From Bacillus sp. 165 (GTDB lineage: Bacteria > Bacillota > Bacilli > Bacillales > Bacillaceae_G), in the NCBI RefSeq assembly GCF_017742235.1, contig NZ_JAGHKQ010000003.1, positions 464,206-528,205 on the forward strand: a stretch of DNA of 64,000 nt, given 5' to 3'. This document shows, one piece after another, positions 17,993-26,892 of this stretch. Each line of letters begins with the position of its first letter. Position 1 is the stretch's first letter. A program made the translations under genes and the position numbers. The notes under the pieces were generated by a model. It saw nothing but the letters and a program-made list of their open reading frames with translations, was not told the DNA's origin and searched no databases.

Positions 17993-18908
17993 GAACGCCA
18001 CCGCCTTGAATCAAAGCAAGAAAATGCTCTTCCAGCGAAACATTCTTTTTGTTTAACGCCTCAATTCCGACATCATGCATAATTAATGTTTTGGCAATAT
18101 CTACAGGTGATACATGCGGTTCATATATACGAATTGCATTCACATCCACCATCTTATAATTGACGATGCATAGCTTTTCTTCTAAAATGAATGCGGCTTG
18201 CTTACCGTTTGTTGTGACGACCTCTATATATTCGCTGTATTTGCTATGGATACTCTCCATAGAAACTTCCTCGATTAATTTTCCTTGATTAATGACCCCA
18301 ATCGTATCTGCAATTTGCTCGACCTCCTGCAAAATATGACTGGAAATAAGCAACGTCATACCGTATTCTTTGGATAATACACGAAACAGTTCCCGCAATT
18401 CATGGATACCGATTGGATCCATGCCATTAATAGGCTCGTCTAAAATCAATAATTCAGGACGGGTACAAACCGCCCTGGCAATACCGAGTCGTTGCTTCAT
18501 ACCGAGAGAGAACTCTTGCACTGGCTTATTGTCAATTTGTTTTAATTGAACCAGCTCCAACGCCTCATCTATCGCTTTTTTATCGTAGTATCCCATATAC
18601 TTGCAATGAACATCTAAATTTTCTTGTGCTGTCAAATGATTATAAAAAATAGGATATTCAATGATACTGCCTATTCTTTTAAATACTTCATACGAAGTCG
18701 TCAATAAAGGTTCGCCAAATATTTCAATGCTTCCGCTCGTCGGCTTCACTAGACCTGTCAGCATCTTCATTACCGTTGTTTTACCTGCACCATTCGGTCC
18801 GAGAAAGCTGTAGATTTCCCCTTTTTTAATGTTCATATTTATGTTCGCAACAACTTCTTTATTTTTATAGGATTTGCTCAAATTCACCGTTTGTAAAATG
18901 TAAGTCAC
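17985..18908 (-). CDS. ABC transporter ATP-binding protein (BcrA/YcbN-like)
   Basis: A 307-residue ATPase with Walker A GPNGAGKTT (about residues 38-46), signature FSLGMKQRLGIARA and Walker B LLILDEPINGMD. The LGMKQRLG signature is typical of the bacitracin/lantibiotic-export (BcrA) subfamily. The C-terminal 90 residues form the extra domain seen in this group. The length of 307 equals that of B. subtilis YcbN. It follows the histidine kinase gene after a 90-base gap and overlaps its permease gene. Confidence 0.85.
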   Translation of the reverse strand: MTYILQTVNLSKSYKNKEVVANINMNIKKGEIYSFLGPNGAGKTTVMKMLTGLVKPTSGSIEIFGEPLLTTSYEVFKRIGSIIEYPIFYNHLTAQENLDVHCKYMGYYDKKAIDEALELVQLKQIDNKPVQEFSLGMKQRLGIARAVCTRPELLILDEPINGMDPIGIHELRELFRVLSKEYGMTLLISSHILQEVEQIADTIGVINQGKLIEEVSMESIHSKYSEYIEVVTTNGKQAAFILEEKLCIVNYKMVDVNAIRIYEPHVSPVDIAKTLIMHDVGIEALNKKNVSLEEHFLALIQGGGVHD

Positions 18909-18998
18909 ATTCTATCTCCCTCTCCTTACACTGCCGAACTTACAGGAAGTATTTTCATTTCACCATTCTAAAAAAATCTTTCATCTGCATATAAAGAA

Positions 18999-19934
18999 TT
19001 AGTAGGGGGGTCTTTTCAATTGAACAGTAAATACCGTTTTTTCATATGGCTTACTTTGAAGAAAAATCTGCCCTCCTATTTGCTCAACAAGCCTCTTTGT
19101 AATAGCGAGACCAAGGCCGCTGCCTTGATACGAATGATTTCTGGAATCTTCCAGTGTATACAGCCTGTCAAACACAAGTTGTTTATGTTGTGCGCTAATC
19201 CCTTTTCCTCGGTCCCATACGTCAATAAAGATATGCTCACTGTCGTTTCGTAAAGTAATTCCTACAATGTTACCATCCTTCCCATAACGAATGGCATTTG
19301 AAATTAGATTGTGCAAAATTCTTTCTAACGCTTCCTCATTTCCAAGTGCATAAAGCATCCGTTCAGGTATTTGAATAGCTACTTCAAATTCTTGCAACGT
19401 AAGGCTTTCATAAAAAAAGAGAATCGCATTTTTACAGACTTCACTTATATTGATTTTTGATAAAGGTAATTCTTTATCCCCAGATTCCAATTTAGCTAAA
19501 TCGAAAAATTTGTTCATTAGCTGCAGTATTTCTTCAGCTTTCTTATGGACCTTGTTCACTAATCGATTCCTGTCTTCTTCGGTTAATTCTTGATTATGTG
19601 AAATAGTTTCTGTAAGACCAAGCACCACTGTCAATGGCGTCTTTAGGTCATGAGACATGTTGGAGAGCATTTTTTTTATAGACGTTTCTGTTCTTACATA
19701 ATTTGCCGTGACTTTGCGGTTATGATCAAGCAATCGATTGAGACTGACTAAGATGTTCTGTAAGACCTCATCGTCTGTGAATAACAACACCTTTTCAGAT
19801 GTGCCGCCTGACACAATATTACTCAGTTTGTTATGGATATAAACGAGACTCTCCGTCCTTCTCTTTCTGGACCGATATTGCATATAGTTAAGAATACATA
19901 AGGCAATGATGACGCAAAGCAACAGAGGAATCAT
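18999..19934 (-). CDS. Sensor histidine kinase (YcbM-like)
   Basis: A 311-residue kinase with one membrane segment at about residues 2-18 and no extracellular domain. The DHp motif SNMSHDLKTPLTV has its phosphorylated histidine at H95, followed by the N, G1 and G2 boxes (HNLISNAIRYG, DRGKGI, GSGLGLAI). With no sensing domain, it probably takes its signal within the membrane or from an ABC transporter. The length matches YcbM (311). One base separates it from the response regulator gene. Confidence 0.87.
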   Translation of the reverse strand: MIPLLLCVIIALCILNYMQYRSRKRRTESLVYIHNKLSNIVSGGTSEKVLLFTDDEVLQNILVSLNRLLDHNRKVTANYVRTETSIKKMLSNMSHDLKTPLTVVLGLTETISHNQELTEEDRNRLVNKVHKKAEEILQLMNKFFDLAKLESGDKELPLSKINISEVCKNAILFFYESLTLQEFEVAIQIPERMLYALGNEEALERILHNLISNAIRYGKDGNIVGITLRNDSEHIFIDVWDRGKGISAQHKQLVFDRLYTLEDSRNHSYQGSGLGLAITKRLVEQIGGQIFLQSKPYEKTVFTVQLKRPPY

Positions 19935-19935
19935 C

Positions 19936-20631
19936 TTAAAACTCCCCCAGCTTATACCCTATCCCCCACACTGTTTTTACATATCGCGGAGAGGATGGAT
20001 CATCTTCAATTTTTTCCCGTAATCTGCTGATATGGACATTGATTGCATTTTCATCTCCATGGTATTCATCCTTCCAAACTGTACGGTATATTTGTTCCTT
20101 TGAAAACGCCCGCTTAGGATTCATCATAAACAGCTTTAAAATCTGAAATTCTTTAGCAGTCAGCTTGATCTCTCTTCCTTGCTTCTTTACTTGAAAATTT
20201 TTAATATCCAGCGTCACTTCGTGGGTATGAATAAGCACCGTCTCCTCTTCCTTGTTTGGCGGCGAATATTCCGTCACTCGCCGAAGTGCAGCTTTGATTC
20301 TTGCTGAAAGCTCAATTAAGGAGTAGGGCTTTGTAAGGTAATCGTCTGCTCCAAATCCTAGTCCTAACGCTTTATCTATATCACTGTCCTTAGCGGAAAC
20401 AATGACAATTGGTATATAGCTTTTTTCTCGAACGAGCTTCAAAAAATCCATGCCATTCAAATTCGGCAGCATCAAATCCAGCAAAATTAAATCAAAGGAC
20501 TCCTCTCCAAACAGCCGAAGCGCCTCTTCTCCATCAAGAGCATGAATCACTTCGAACCCTTCCTTTTGCATATAATGAACAACCATTTCAGCAATGGCCG
20601 GATCATCTTCCACTAGCATGATTTTCGTCAT
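19936..20631 (-). CDS. OmpR/PhoB-family response regulator (YcbL-like)
   Basis: A 231-residue regulator. The receiver domain has the acidic pocket VEDD (residues 7-10), the phosphoacceptor D52 in LILLDLMLP and the conserved Lys in YLTKPY. The winged-helix DNA-binding domain at the C-terminus ends with RYVKTVWGIGYKLGE. It is partnered with the kinase immediately downstream and embedded between two ABC transporter pairs, which are its likely targets. The binding site was not identified. Confidence 0.88.
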   Translation of the reverse strand: MTKIMLVEDDPAIAEMVVHYMQKEGFEVIHALDGEEALRLFGEESFDLILLDLMLPNLNGMDFLKLVREKSYIPIVIVSAKDSDIDKALGLGFGADDYLTKPYSLIELSARIKAALRRVTEYSPPNKEEETVLIHTHEVTLDIKNFQVKKQGREIKLTAKEFQILKLFMMNPKRAFSKEQIYRTVWKDEYHGDENAINVHISRLREKIEDDPSSPRYVKTVWGIGYKLGEF

Positions 20632-20664
20632 TGTACACCACCATTTTCCACCTGCATTTTATAT

Positions 20665-21618
20665 TTATACAATATCTCGTTTGTTAAAAGAAAGAAAGGC
20701 AACACCGATGAATATGGCATAATAGAGCATTACTATTCCAAACGAAAAAGAAAACGTCATTCCATCTATCTCCGGTACTCCTGTTTCATATACTGTTAAA
20801 TCTGTATTAGTGAAAAGAAGATATTTCATCCAATCATATCCACCCAGTACAACTGTTGCTGCAAATAAACCGACAAATAACGAAATCCCTACGGCGACTG
20901 CGCTGTTTTTTACAACTGTTTGAATCATAAAAGCAAGAGTCACATAGCTCATCATGCCTATAAAGTTCCAAACCGTATGCTTGCCTATGAGTATTACAAC
21001 ATGCTCTTTCAGCATTACACCGTCTTGCAAGCGATACATAAACAGAGGCGTGTCATTTCCAAAAAACAAAAAGCCTGCGAAAAAGCTGATTCCTACCGAA
21101 AAAAGATACAGCAAAGCACCAAATAACAGAAGAGAAATATATTTCGCACCCAGAATTTTACTGCGGCTGTGAGAGCGTGTCAGCAAAAACTTAATCGTTC
21201 CATAAGAATGTTCTTTTGCTACCATTTGCGCACCGTATACAATCAAAATAAGCATGGTGATGCTGGTCAAACGCTTCATGTCAACCATCGCATACATAAA
21301 CCCAAGCGCACTTTCCTGTTCGAACGGCTCTATATCATGGTCAAGATGATATTGGTTTTCTTTCCATCTCGTGACACCAGAATATTCTGTATCATCCATT
21401 CCTTGCAATTGCTCTTTTGACAGACCCATTTCTTTTTCAATCATTTCGTTAGCCTTTATGAGCTGCTCCTGCCAAGTCCCTTCTTTTTCTTCAGCTTTAT
21501 CATGCATCACCGCAGCTGCGATAACACAAAACAAAACAGGAATTAGAAATGCTATCATAATCGATTTTGTTTTACTTATTTTCAACCATTCATTTTGTAT
21601 CAGCTTAAGCAATTTCAT
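20665..21618 (-). CDS. ABC-2 type permease (BcrB-like)
   Basis: A 317-residue membrane protein. One membrane segment lies near the N-terminus (MIAFLIPVLFCVIAAAVMH), followed by an extracytoplasmic region of about 80 residues rich in Glu/Lys and then five more segments. This is the layout of ABC-2 permeases with a large first external loop. It overlaps the end of its ATPase gene by 14 bases and is followed after 33 bases by the response regulator. The substrate is unknown, probably a peptide antibiotic. Confidence 0.78.
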   Translation of the reverse strand: MKLLKLIQNEWLKISKTKSIMIAFLIPVLFCVIAAAVMHDKAEEKEGTWQEQLIKANEMIEKEMGLSKEQLQGMDDTEYSGVTRWKENQYHLDHDIEPFEQESALGFMYAMVDMKRLTSITMLILIVYGAQMVAKEHSYGTIKFLLTRSHSRSKILGAKYISLLLFGALLYLFSVGISFFAGFLFFGNDTPLFMYRLQDGVMLKEHVVILIGKHTVWNFIGMMSYVTLAFMIQTVVKNSAVAVGISLFVGLFAATVVLGGYDWMKYLLFTNTDLTVYETGVPEIDGMTFSFSFGIVMLYYAIFIGVAFLSFNKRDIV

Positions 21619-22531
21619 TTCCTCCTGTCAGTTCTAAAAATGACTCTTCAAGTGAACGCTTCTTCTCTTCAATACGAAAAATTGAAATATCCTTTTCAAC
21701 AAATAGTTTTACAATATCTGGAATACGGGTATTGTCTATCTTCACTGTTACTCCCATCCGATTATGATCCAGACCTATCACTCGAACATATTCTATTTCT
21801 TGCAAAATACTCTTCGCTTTCTTACTATCATTTATGATAAATTCCATTATCACCACTTGTTCCCTATCTTGATGAATATGCTGTGTGGTAACCAGCTTAC
21901 CATTTTGAATGACCACTACGCGATCACACATCAACTCCACTTCAGAAAGCAAATGGCTTGAAACAAGAACAGAGACGCCCTCCTCATGTGCAATATGCTG
22001 CAAATACTCTCTCACTTCCCGTATCCCCGCAGGGTCCAATCCATTTGTCGGCTCATCTAGAATAATTAAGGAAGGGCGATGTAAAAGAGCTTGCGCAATC
22101 CCTAAACGCTGCCTCATTCCAAGCGAATAGGTTCTCACCTTCTTATGCATGGCTTGTTTCAGTCCAAGCAATTCAATCATCTCTTCCACACGTTCTTTCG
22201 TTACATTTTCAGACATTCGTGCATATTGCATTAAATTATCGTAACCCGTTAAAAACGGATAAAATTCCGGATTTTCAATAATACCGCCGATACACTCCAT
22301 CGCTTTACCGAATGATGTTTGTATACTGATTCCATTTATAAATACATCTCCTTCCGATATCTTCATCAATCCCATTATCATGCGCATTACCGTTGTTTTC
22401 CCGGCTCCGTTTGGACCTAGCAATCCAACTACTTCGCCTCTTCGTACTGTAAAGCTTAGATTATCGACAAAGTTCACGCCTTTGAATTTCTTTGTTACAT
22501 TTTGCAATTCCAATATACTATCCTTTTCCAT
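21605..22531 (-). CDS. ABC transporter ATP-binding protein (BcrA-like)
   Basis: A 308-residue ATPase with Walker A GPNGAGKTT, signature YSLGMRQRLGIAQA, Walker B LIILDEPTNGLD and the switch His in SSHLLSEVE. The LGMRQRLG signature places it in the BcrA subfamily. It resembles the second ATPase of the operon (17985-18908) closely enough to suggest duplication of an ABC pair around a two-component system. It is the first gene of the operon and divergent from uppP. The intergenic region 22532-22852 holds both promoters, but I could not assign clear -35/-10 boxes. Confidence 0.85.
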   Translation of the reverse strand: MEKDSILELQNVTKKFKGVNFVDNLSFTVRRGEVVGLLGPNGAGKTTVMRMIMGLMKISEGDVFINGISIQTSFGKAMECIGGIIENPEFYPFLTGYDNLMQYARMSENVTKERVEEMIELLGLKQAMHKKVRTYSLGMRQRLGIAQALLHRPSLIILDEPTNGLDPAGIREVREYLQHIAHEEGVSVLVSSHLLSEVELMCDRVVVIQNGKLVTTQHIHQDREQVVIMEFIINDSKKAKSILQEIEYVRVIGLDHNRMGVTVKIDNTRIPDIVKLFVEKDISIFRIEEKKRSLEESFLELTGGNEIA

Positions 22532-22852
22532 TCAATCTTCCTCCTGTTCGAAAGCTACCAGTCTATCATTTCCTTATACTGTATTGTACCTTGCTGCATT
22601 TTCATTTCTATTTCGTAAATCTTAAGAATTTCTTTCGAGATTGAAATTAAAAGCTAATAGAAGGACGGCTAATAATCAGACATTCTCTTTCCATTTTCCA
22701 TAATTCACGAAATGGATAGTTGTTATTGTATGGACAACCCTTCTAATATCGTTTACACTTTGATGTGGACTATGTTTTATTTACAAGATGTGTTAATCTG
22801 TAAAACTACTGCTTGGAAAATTTACTGAATTAAAATAAGGAGAAAGTAAACA

Positions 22853-23680
22853 ATGGATTTTCTTACAATTGTAAAAGCGATTATTTTAGGCCTTGTGGAA
22901 GGTTTAACAGAGTTTGCTCCTGTTTCTTCAACCGGTCACATGATTATTGTCGATGATATGTGGCTGAAGTCAGGAGAATTTTTAACGAAATATGCAGCTA
23001 ATACCTTTAAGGTTGTCATTCAGCTCGGCTCCATTTTAGCGGTTGTTGTTGTCTTTAAGGATCGCTTCATTGAAATGCTTGGACTGCGCCGCAGTAAAAA
23101 TGCCGCTTCCAACCCTAGCCGTTTGAAGCTGACACAGGTGATTGTGGGACTTATCCCTGCCGGAGTGCTAGGAGTGCTGTTCGAAGACTATATTGATGAG
23201 TACTTATTTTCCACAGGTACAGTATTGATCGGCTTAGTGATCGGGGCAATTTTTATGATTTTGGCTGATATATTCGCTAAGAAAACACCGAAAACAGAAA
23301 CGGTTGACCAAATTACGTACAAACAAGCGTTTCTAATCGGACTAATTCAATGCTTCTCACTATGGCCAGGCTTCTCTCGTTCCGGTTCGACTATTTCAGG
23401 CGGTGTACTGCTTGGAATGAGCTACCGCGCTGCAGCAGATTTCACCTTTATTATGGCTGTTCCGATTATGTGCGGTGCAAGCTTGTTATCCTTGCTGAAA
23501 AACTGGCAATATATGACGATGGATTCTCTTCCATTTTTCATCGCAGGCTTTCTCAGCGCGTTCGTGTTCGCTTTAATTTCCATCCGCTTCTTCTTGAAGC
23601 TGATTAATAAAATCAAGCTTATGCCATTTGCGATTTATCGTATTGTCTTGGCAGCAGTGATTTACTTTATATACTTTTAA
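22853..23680 (+). CDS. uppP: Undecaprenyl-diphosphatase UppP (BacA family)
   Basis: A 275-residue integral membrane enzyme that dephosphorylates undecaprenyl pyrophosphate, the lipid carrier of wall synthesis and the target of bacitracin. The two signature motifs are present: EGLTEFAPVSSTGHM at residues 16-30 and PGFSRSGSTISGG near residue 170. The length is normal. AAGGAG precedes the ATG. It sits divergent from an operon of two BcrA-type transporters and a two-component system, so a role in tolerance to wall-targeting antibiotics is likely, possibly as an extra UppP copy. Confidence 0.93.
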   Translation: MDFLTIVKAIILGLVEGLTEFAPVSSTGHMIIVDDMWLKSGEFLTKYAANTFKVVIQLGSILAVVVVFKDRFIEMLGLRRSKNAASNPSRLKLTQVIVGLIPAGVLGVLFEDYIDEYLFSTGTVLIGLVIGAIFMILADIFAKKTPKTETVDQITYKQAFLIGLIQCFSLWPGFSRSGSTISGGVLLGMSYRAAADFTFIMAVPIMCGASLLSLLKNWQYMTMDSLPFFIAGFLSAFVFALISIRFFLKLINKIKLMPFAIYRIVLAAVIYFIYF

Positions 23681-23683
23681 TAC

Positions 23684-23720
23684 AAAAACACAGACCGGCA
23701 GAAGTCGATCTGTGTTTTTT
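23684..23720. terminator. Bidirectional terminator between uppP and the VOC gene
   Basis: AAAAACACAGA...TCTGTGTTTTT with flanking A and T tracts, usable from both sides by the convergent genes. Confidence 0.8.
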
Positions 23721-23721
23721 A

Positions 23722-24090
23722 CTATGCTTTAAAATAGTTCAGCACCCAGGTAATATTGTTTTGATCAGTAACTTGTCCATGCAGCGCTCCAAAAAATGTA
23801 TCCTGCAATTCTACTGCGACCTTTCCGTTTTCACTCAGCGCATCATACACCCGTCTGATTTCTTCTTCACTTTCACATTGCAGCATGATTTTCACTTTGT
23901 CTCCCGCAGCATACTCCTTGCGGTAAGAGTCAGAAAAATGGATTACACCGCTGCCGATAGACAGCTCGGCATGAAGAACCTTGCCGGCATGCTCATTCAA
24001 CACCTTAATGTCTCCCCCTAAAATACTTTGATAGTAGTTTACTGCCTCTGTACAATTATCAACAATCACAAACGGATATACATTTTTCAC
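23722..24090 (-). CDS. VOC-superfamily (PhnB/glyoxalase-like) protein
   Basis: About 122 residues of the PhnB-like VOC fold: VYPFVIVDNCTEAVNYYQSILGG at the start, VLHAELSIGSGVIHFSD in the middle and DTFFGALHGQVTDQNNITW at the end. The role is unknown; many such proteins bind small metabolites or drugs. The GTG at 24090 is chosen because GAGGGGG lies eight bases before it, whereas an ATG at 24126 has no site. It is the last gene of an SRPBCC-ArsR-VOC operon, a combination common in Bacillus. Confidence 0.8.
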   Translation of the reverse strand: MKNVYPFVIVDNCTEAVNYYQSILGGDIKVLNEHAGKVLHAELSIGSGVIHFSDSYRKEYAAGDKVKIMLQCESEEEIRRVYDALSENGKVAVELQDTFFGALHGQVTDQNNITWVLNYFKA

Positions 24091-24115
24091 TGGTAATTCC
24101 CCCTCGATAGCATTG

Positions 24116-24433
24116 TTATTTTTCATTAAATAACTTCTGTAAATTCATGATTTTCTCATCCCAGAATTGCTCATAATACATGAGCCAATCCTTTACCTCT
24201 TTTAACGCATGCGGATTCAGCTCATAAATCCTTGCTCTGCCGACCTTCTCTTCTTTTACAAGATTTGCCCCTTTTAAAATTTTAAGATGCTTGGAAACCG
24301 CCGTTCGGGTAACCGGAAAATGGTCGGATATATCCGTGACATTCATCTTTTCCTTCGCCAAAAGAGATAAAATCTCCCGGCGGGTCGGGTCCGCAATCCC
24401 ATCAAAAACGTCGTACTTAGGAGCTGCACTCAT
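24116..24433 (-). CDS. ArsR-family transcriptional regulator (non-metal type)
   Basis: A 105-residue winged-helix protein with the ArsR core YDVFDGIADPTRREILSLLAKEK and recognition helix PVTRTAVSKHLKILKGANLV. It has no Cys-rich metal site, so it belongs to the group of ArsR regulators paired with SRPBCC (AHSA1) proteins. The ATG at 24433 follows AAGGGAACTGAA and lies one base past the stop of the SRPBCC gene. A longer frame starting at 24496 would overlap that gene and has no ribosome binding site. It probably binds the direct repeats at 24875-24922. Confidence 0.87.
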   Translation of the reverse strand: MSAAPKYDVFDGIADPTRREILSLLAKEKMNVTDISDHFPVTRTAVSKHLKILKGANLVKEEKVGRARIYELNPHALKEVKDWLMYYEQFWDEKIMNLQKLFNEK

Positions 24434-24434
24434 T

Positions 24435-24854
24435 TCAGTTCCCTTCCACATAATTAGTAAGACGTACAAAGCAATGCTTAACCCATCCTTCATCAAGCAG
24501 TTCGCGAATCGGCTTCGTATGCTCAGACCAACCGGAATGCGTCAGCTTAAATTCTGTCTTACCGTCTAGGTCCTTTAGTTCAATAGTCACCAATAAATTG
24601 TCAAGACCTCCGCCATTCCACGTAAAAGCAAGCACATGAGGCTTTTCAAGCACAGTCACTTCACATTGAATCGTCCCATCCCAATTTCCTCTTGGCGATG
24701 ATTTCATCGTAAACGCTGCCCCAAGCTTCGGAACAAACGTATTTTCCATCAGCCACAACGCCAATCCTTCTGCCGTTGCAACTGTATCCCATACTTTAGA
24801 AATTGGAGCATTCAAAATTAATCGATGCTTAATATCAGGCACTTGGCTTATCAT
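24435..24854 (-). CDS. SRPBCC/AHSA1-domain protein
   Basis: A 139-residue START/Bet-v-1-like protein: HRLILNAPISKVWDTVATAEGLALW at the N-terminus and TEFKLTHSGWSEH near the C-terminus, both typical of AHSA1. Such proteins form a hydrophobic cavity for lipid-like ligands; the ligand is unknown. It is the first gene of the operon and carries AGGAGG before its ATG. A repeated operator-like sequence lies directly upstream. Confidence 0.85.
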   Translation of the reverse strand: MISQVPDIKHRLILNAPISKVWDTVATAEGLALWLMENTFVPKLGAAFTMKSSPRGNWDGTIQCEVTVLEKPHVLAFTWNGGGLDNLLVTIELKDLDGKTEFKLTHSGWSEHTKPIRELLDEGWVKHCFVRLTNYVEGN

Positions 24855-24874
24855 GTAATCATCCTCCTAAAAAA

Positions 24875-24922
24875 CGAAACCATTTGGTTACATATCTATA
24901 ATACGAAACGTTTTGGTTTCAT
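24875..24922 (-). promoter_or_regulatory. Direct-repeat operator upstream of the SRPBCC-ArsR-VOC operon
   Basis: Two copies of CGAAAC(C/G)(A/T)TTTGGTT(A/T)CAT at 24875-24893 and 24904-24922, 29 bases apart (about three helical turns). Each contains a small inverted repeat (AACCA-TT-TGGTT in one, GAAAC...GTTTC in both). This is the probable autoregulatory site of the ArsR protein. Confidence 0.65.
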
Positions 24923-25075
24923 GTCAATATTTTAATTTATCCGAACCGAAGGGTTTTTACTCTTAATGAAAGGGATAGAACAAATAGGCAGAAAAACAAC
25001 TTGGTCGATAGCTAAAGTTTAGTTATTATGGAGAAAACTTAAAATAACAATCTGAATAACACAGTAAATAGCACA

Positions 25076-25115
25076 CAAAAAAGCCCAGAGTTTATTGTTC
25101 TGAGCTTTTTGGCTT
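25076..25115. terminator. Terminator
   Basis: AAAAAAGCCCAGA...TCTGAGCTTTTT hairpin downstream of the minus-strand GNAT gene, with T/A tracts on both sides. Confidence 0.65.
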
Positions 25116-25160
25116 TAGGAGAGTTTGTTCCATTAGCTCACCCAAGAATTTAGAAAATTA

Positions 25161-25622
25161 TTAAAGCTTCAGCTTTAAACCTTCGTGCGTTGCTTTAAAA
25201 CCTAACCGTTCATAAAATCTTAACGCATCAGGTCTTTTTTTATCAGTTGTCAGTTGTACTATATGACAACCGCGTTCTTCTGCGCGCTGGATTGCCCATT
25301 GTATCAGTTCAGTCCCTACACCTTTACCTCTCACAGAAGCTGATGTTCTCACTCCTTCGATAGTAGCTCTCCATCCACCTTGATGTGTTATGTAAGGTGT
25401 AAAAGTAATTTGCTGCACCCCAATCACTTCATTGCCATAACAAGCCACGACTAACTCGTTATTAGGGTCAGATGTAATAGCCTCAAATGCTTTTATATAA
25501 CTATTAGGAAGTGGATGCTCATAACGCTCACGTTCACTTCCCAAAACATCATCTGCAAGCATGGCAACAATGCTATCTAAATCTTTTTCAGTAGCCATCC
25601 TAAACCTTATCTTTGTCTCCAT
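25161..25622 (-). CDS. GNAT-family N-acetyltransferase
   Basis: A 153-residue GNAT protein with acetyl-CoA binding motif A at VRTSASVRGKGVGTELIQWA and the C-terminal motif DALRFYERLGFKATHEGLKLKL. Substrate binding is not predictable. It is a single gene on its strand. The 790-base stretch upstream to the decayed LysE gene holds only an orphan palindrome at 25806, a weak hairpin near 25895-25935 and the long hairpin at 26135; I see no gene there. Confidence 0.85.
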   Translation of the reverse strand: METKIRFRMATEKDLDSIVAMLADDVLGSERERYEHPLPNSYIKAFEAITSDPNNELVVACYGNEVIGVQQITFTPYITHQGGWRATIEGVRTSASVRGKGVGTELIQWAIQRAEERGCHIVQLTTDKKRPDALRFYERLGFKATHEGLKLKL

Positions 25623-25805
25623 TTAAATCCCCCTCTTATGAGTACATCTCTTATTAGTTTCAATGCTAACTAAATTCACATCATAAGTTAATCATAATTA
25701 TTTTATTGCTTTTAATAAGTTTTTCTTATGTAATTGTTAGATACCTTTCTTCAACTCTTCTGCCCTCTTAACAGAACAAGAATTATCGCATTCGAAATAA
25801 CGCAG

Positions 25806-25823
25806 TGACAATAGTTATTGTCA
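25806..25823. repeat. Perfect palindrome TGACAATAGTTATTGTCA
   Basis: Eight-base arms around GT in gene-free DNA. It has the size and symmetry of a dimeric repressor site, but no adjacent gene. Confidence 0.4.
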
Positions 25824-26134
25824 TTCTTTAATGGGTATACTCTTTCACTTGTTAATTCGGCAATATAATAAGGATTAATCTATACTTTTCAATAAAAAAT
25901 CGAGTAAAAAACCCTTGCGATTTCATACTCGATTTCCACTGCTGATTCTATTGCTTCTCCACGTTATTTGCCGATAGCACAGTCTTCTTTCCTTTTGGAC
26001 CGCAAAGCACTTAATATATGTAATCAATTCGCCGCTACTGGCTCCACATAAATTTTAAATAGCTGAATATAGCCATCTGTATTTCAACTGTTACTAAAAA
26101 CGAACATTTTTTAGAACATTTGTTCCAAAATGAT

Positions 26135-26187
26135 AAAAAAGCTGTCTCAAAGGTTGTTTGTCAACGACCTTTGAGACAGCTTTTTTT
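26135..26187. terminator. Long orphan hairpin with A and T tracts
   Basis: AAAAAAGCTGTCTCAAAGGT pairs perfectly with its complement around a 12-base loop. Terminator-like from both sides, but about 500 bases from the nearest intact gene end. It may close the decayed LysE gene or mark a lost mobile element. Confidence 0.6.
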
Positions 26188-26258
26188 GTTCAACTCAAGC
26201 GGTAATAATTGAATAAGAAGCCCGTTTTATTCTAGAAAAATCGAAACTGCACTATACA

Positions 26259-26620
26259 CTAATAACAAGCTATAATTACATTAAACTGATTTCTATACTT
26301 TGATAAGAACTTTTGAAACATTGAACCGAACATACTCCAACAGAAAGTACTCATAAAACCAACAAAAGCTAGAAATAATGAATAAAATAGTAAGCTGGAA
26401 TTTGAAGTGTGCTATGGGAGTATGAAGGTTGATATTGCAGTTAGGCCATATAAAATAGCTTTCAGATTTATGAATTGCAAAAGCATGCCTGTTAAAAAAC
26501 TGTTATTCTTACCTACATCATTATCTTGATCTTTATTTTTACTGGTAATAATTTTTATAGCCAGATATAACATATAAATTGCACCGAGGATAGTCATAAT
26601 AAATGGAATTTTTAAGCAAC
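26259..26620 (-). pseudogene. Decayed LysE/RhtB-family exporter gene
   Basis: The frame reads MTILGAIYMLYLAIKI and then FLTGMLLQFINLKAILYGLTAISTFILP before an in-frame TAG at 26412-26414. The same frame continues past it with LAFVGFMSTFCWSMFGSMFQ, the usual C-terminal region of LysE/RhtB exporters, to a second stop at 26259-26261. The conserved N-terminal third of the family is missing or out of frame. An in-frame stop plus N-terminal loss marks a pseudogene. It is not the parent of the intact LysE-family gene at 50535, whose sequence differs. Confidence 0.7.
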
Positions 26621-26892
26621 AGATTAAAATAACTACACAATAACATTATTAGAAAGAAACCTACTCCTAAGCAAAACCTTTAACAATACATTAATTATTT
26701 TAGTTTCCGTTTTTGCAATTAACATTTTTCTGTTTTCATTGACTTATGATAAAACGCGCATACAGAAACTCAATTCATTACATTTCTCATTCTGTATTCG
26801 CTACAGAAGAAGCCCTCAATCTGATAAGGGCTTCTTCTGTTCCATCTCCAATAACTAATTTGTTAAGTTCATTTTCTACTTGCTGCTTTTCC

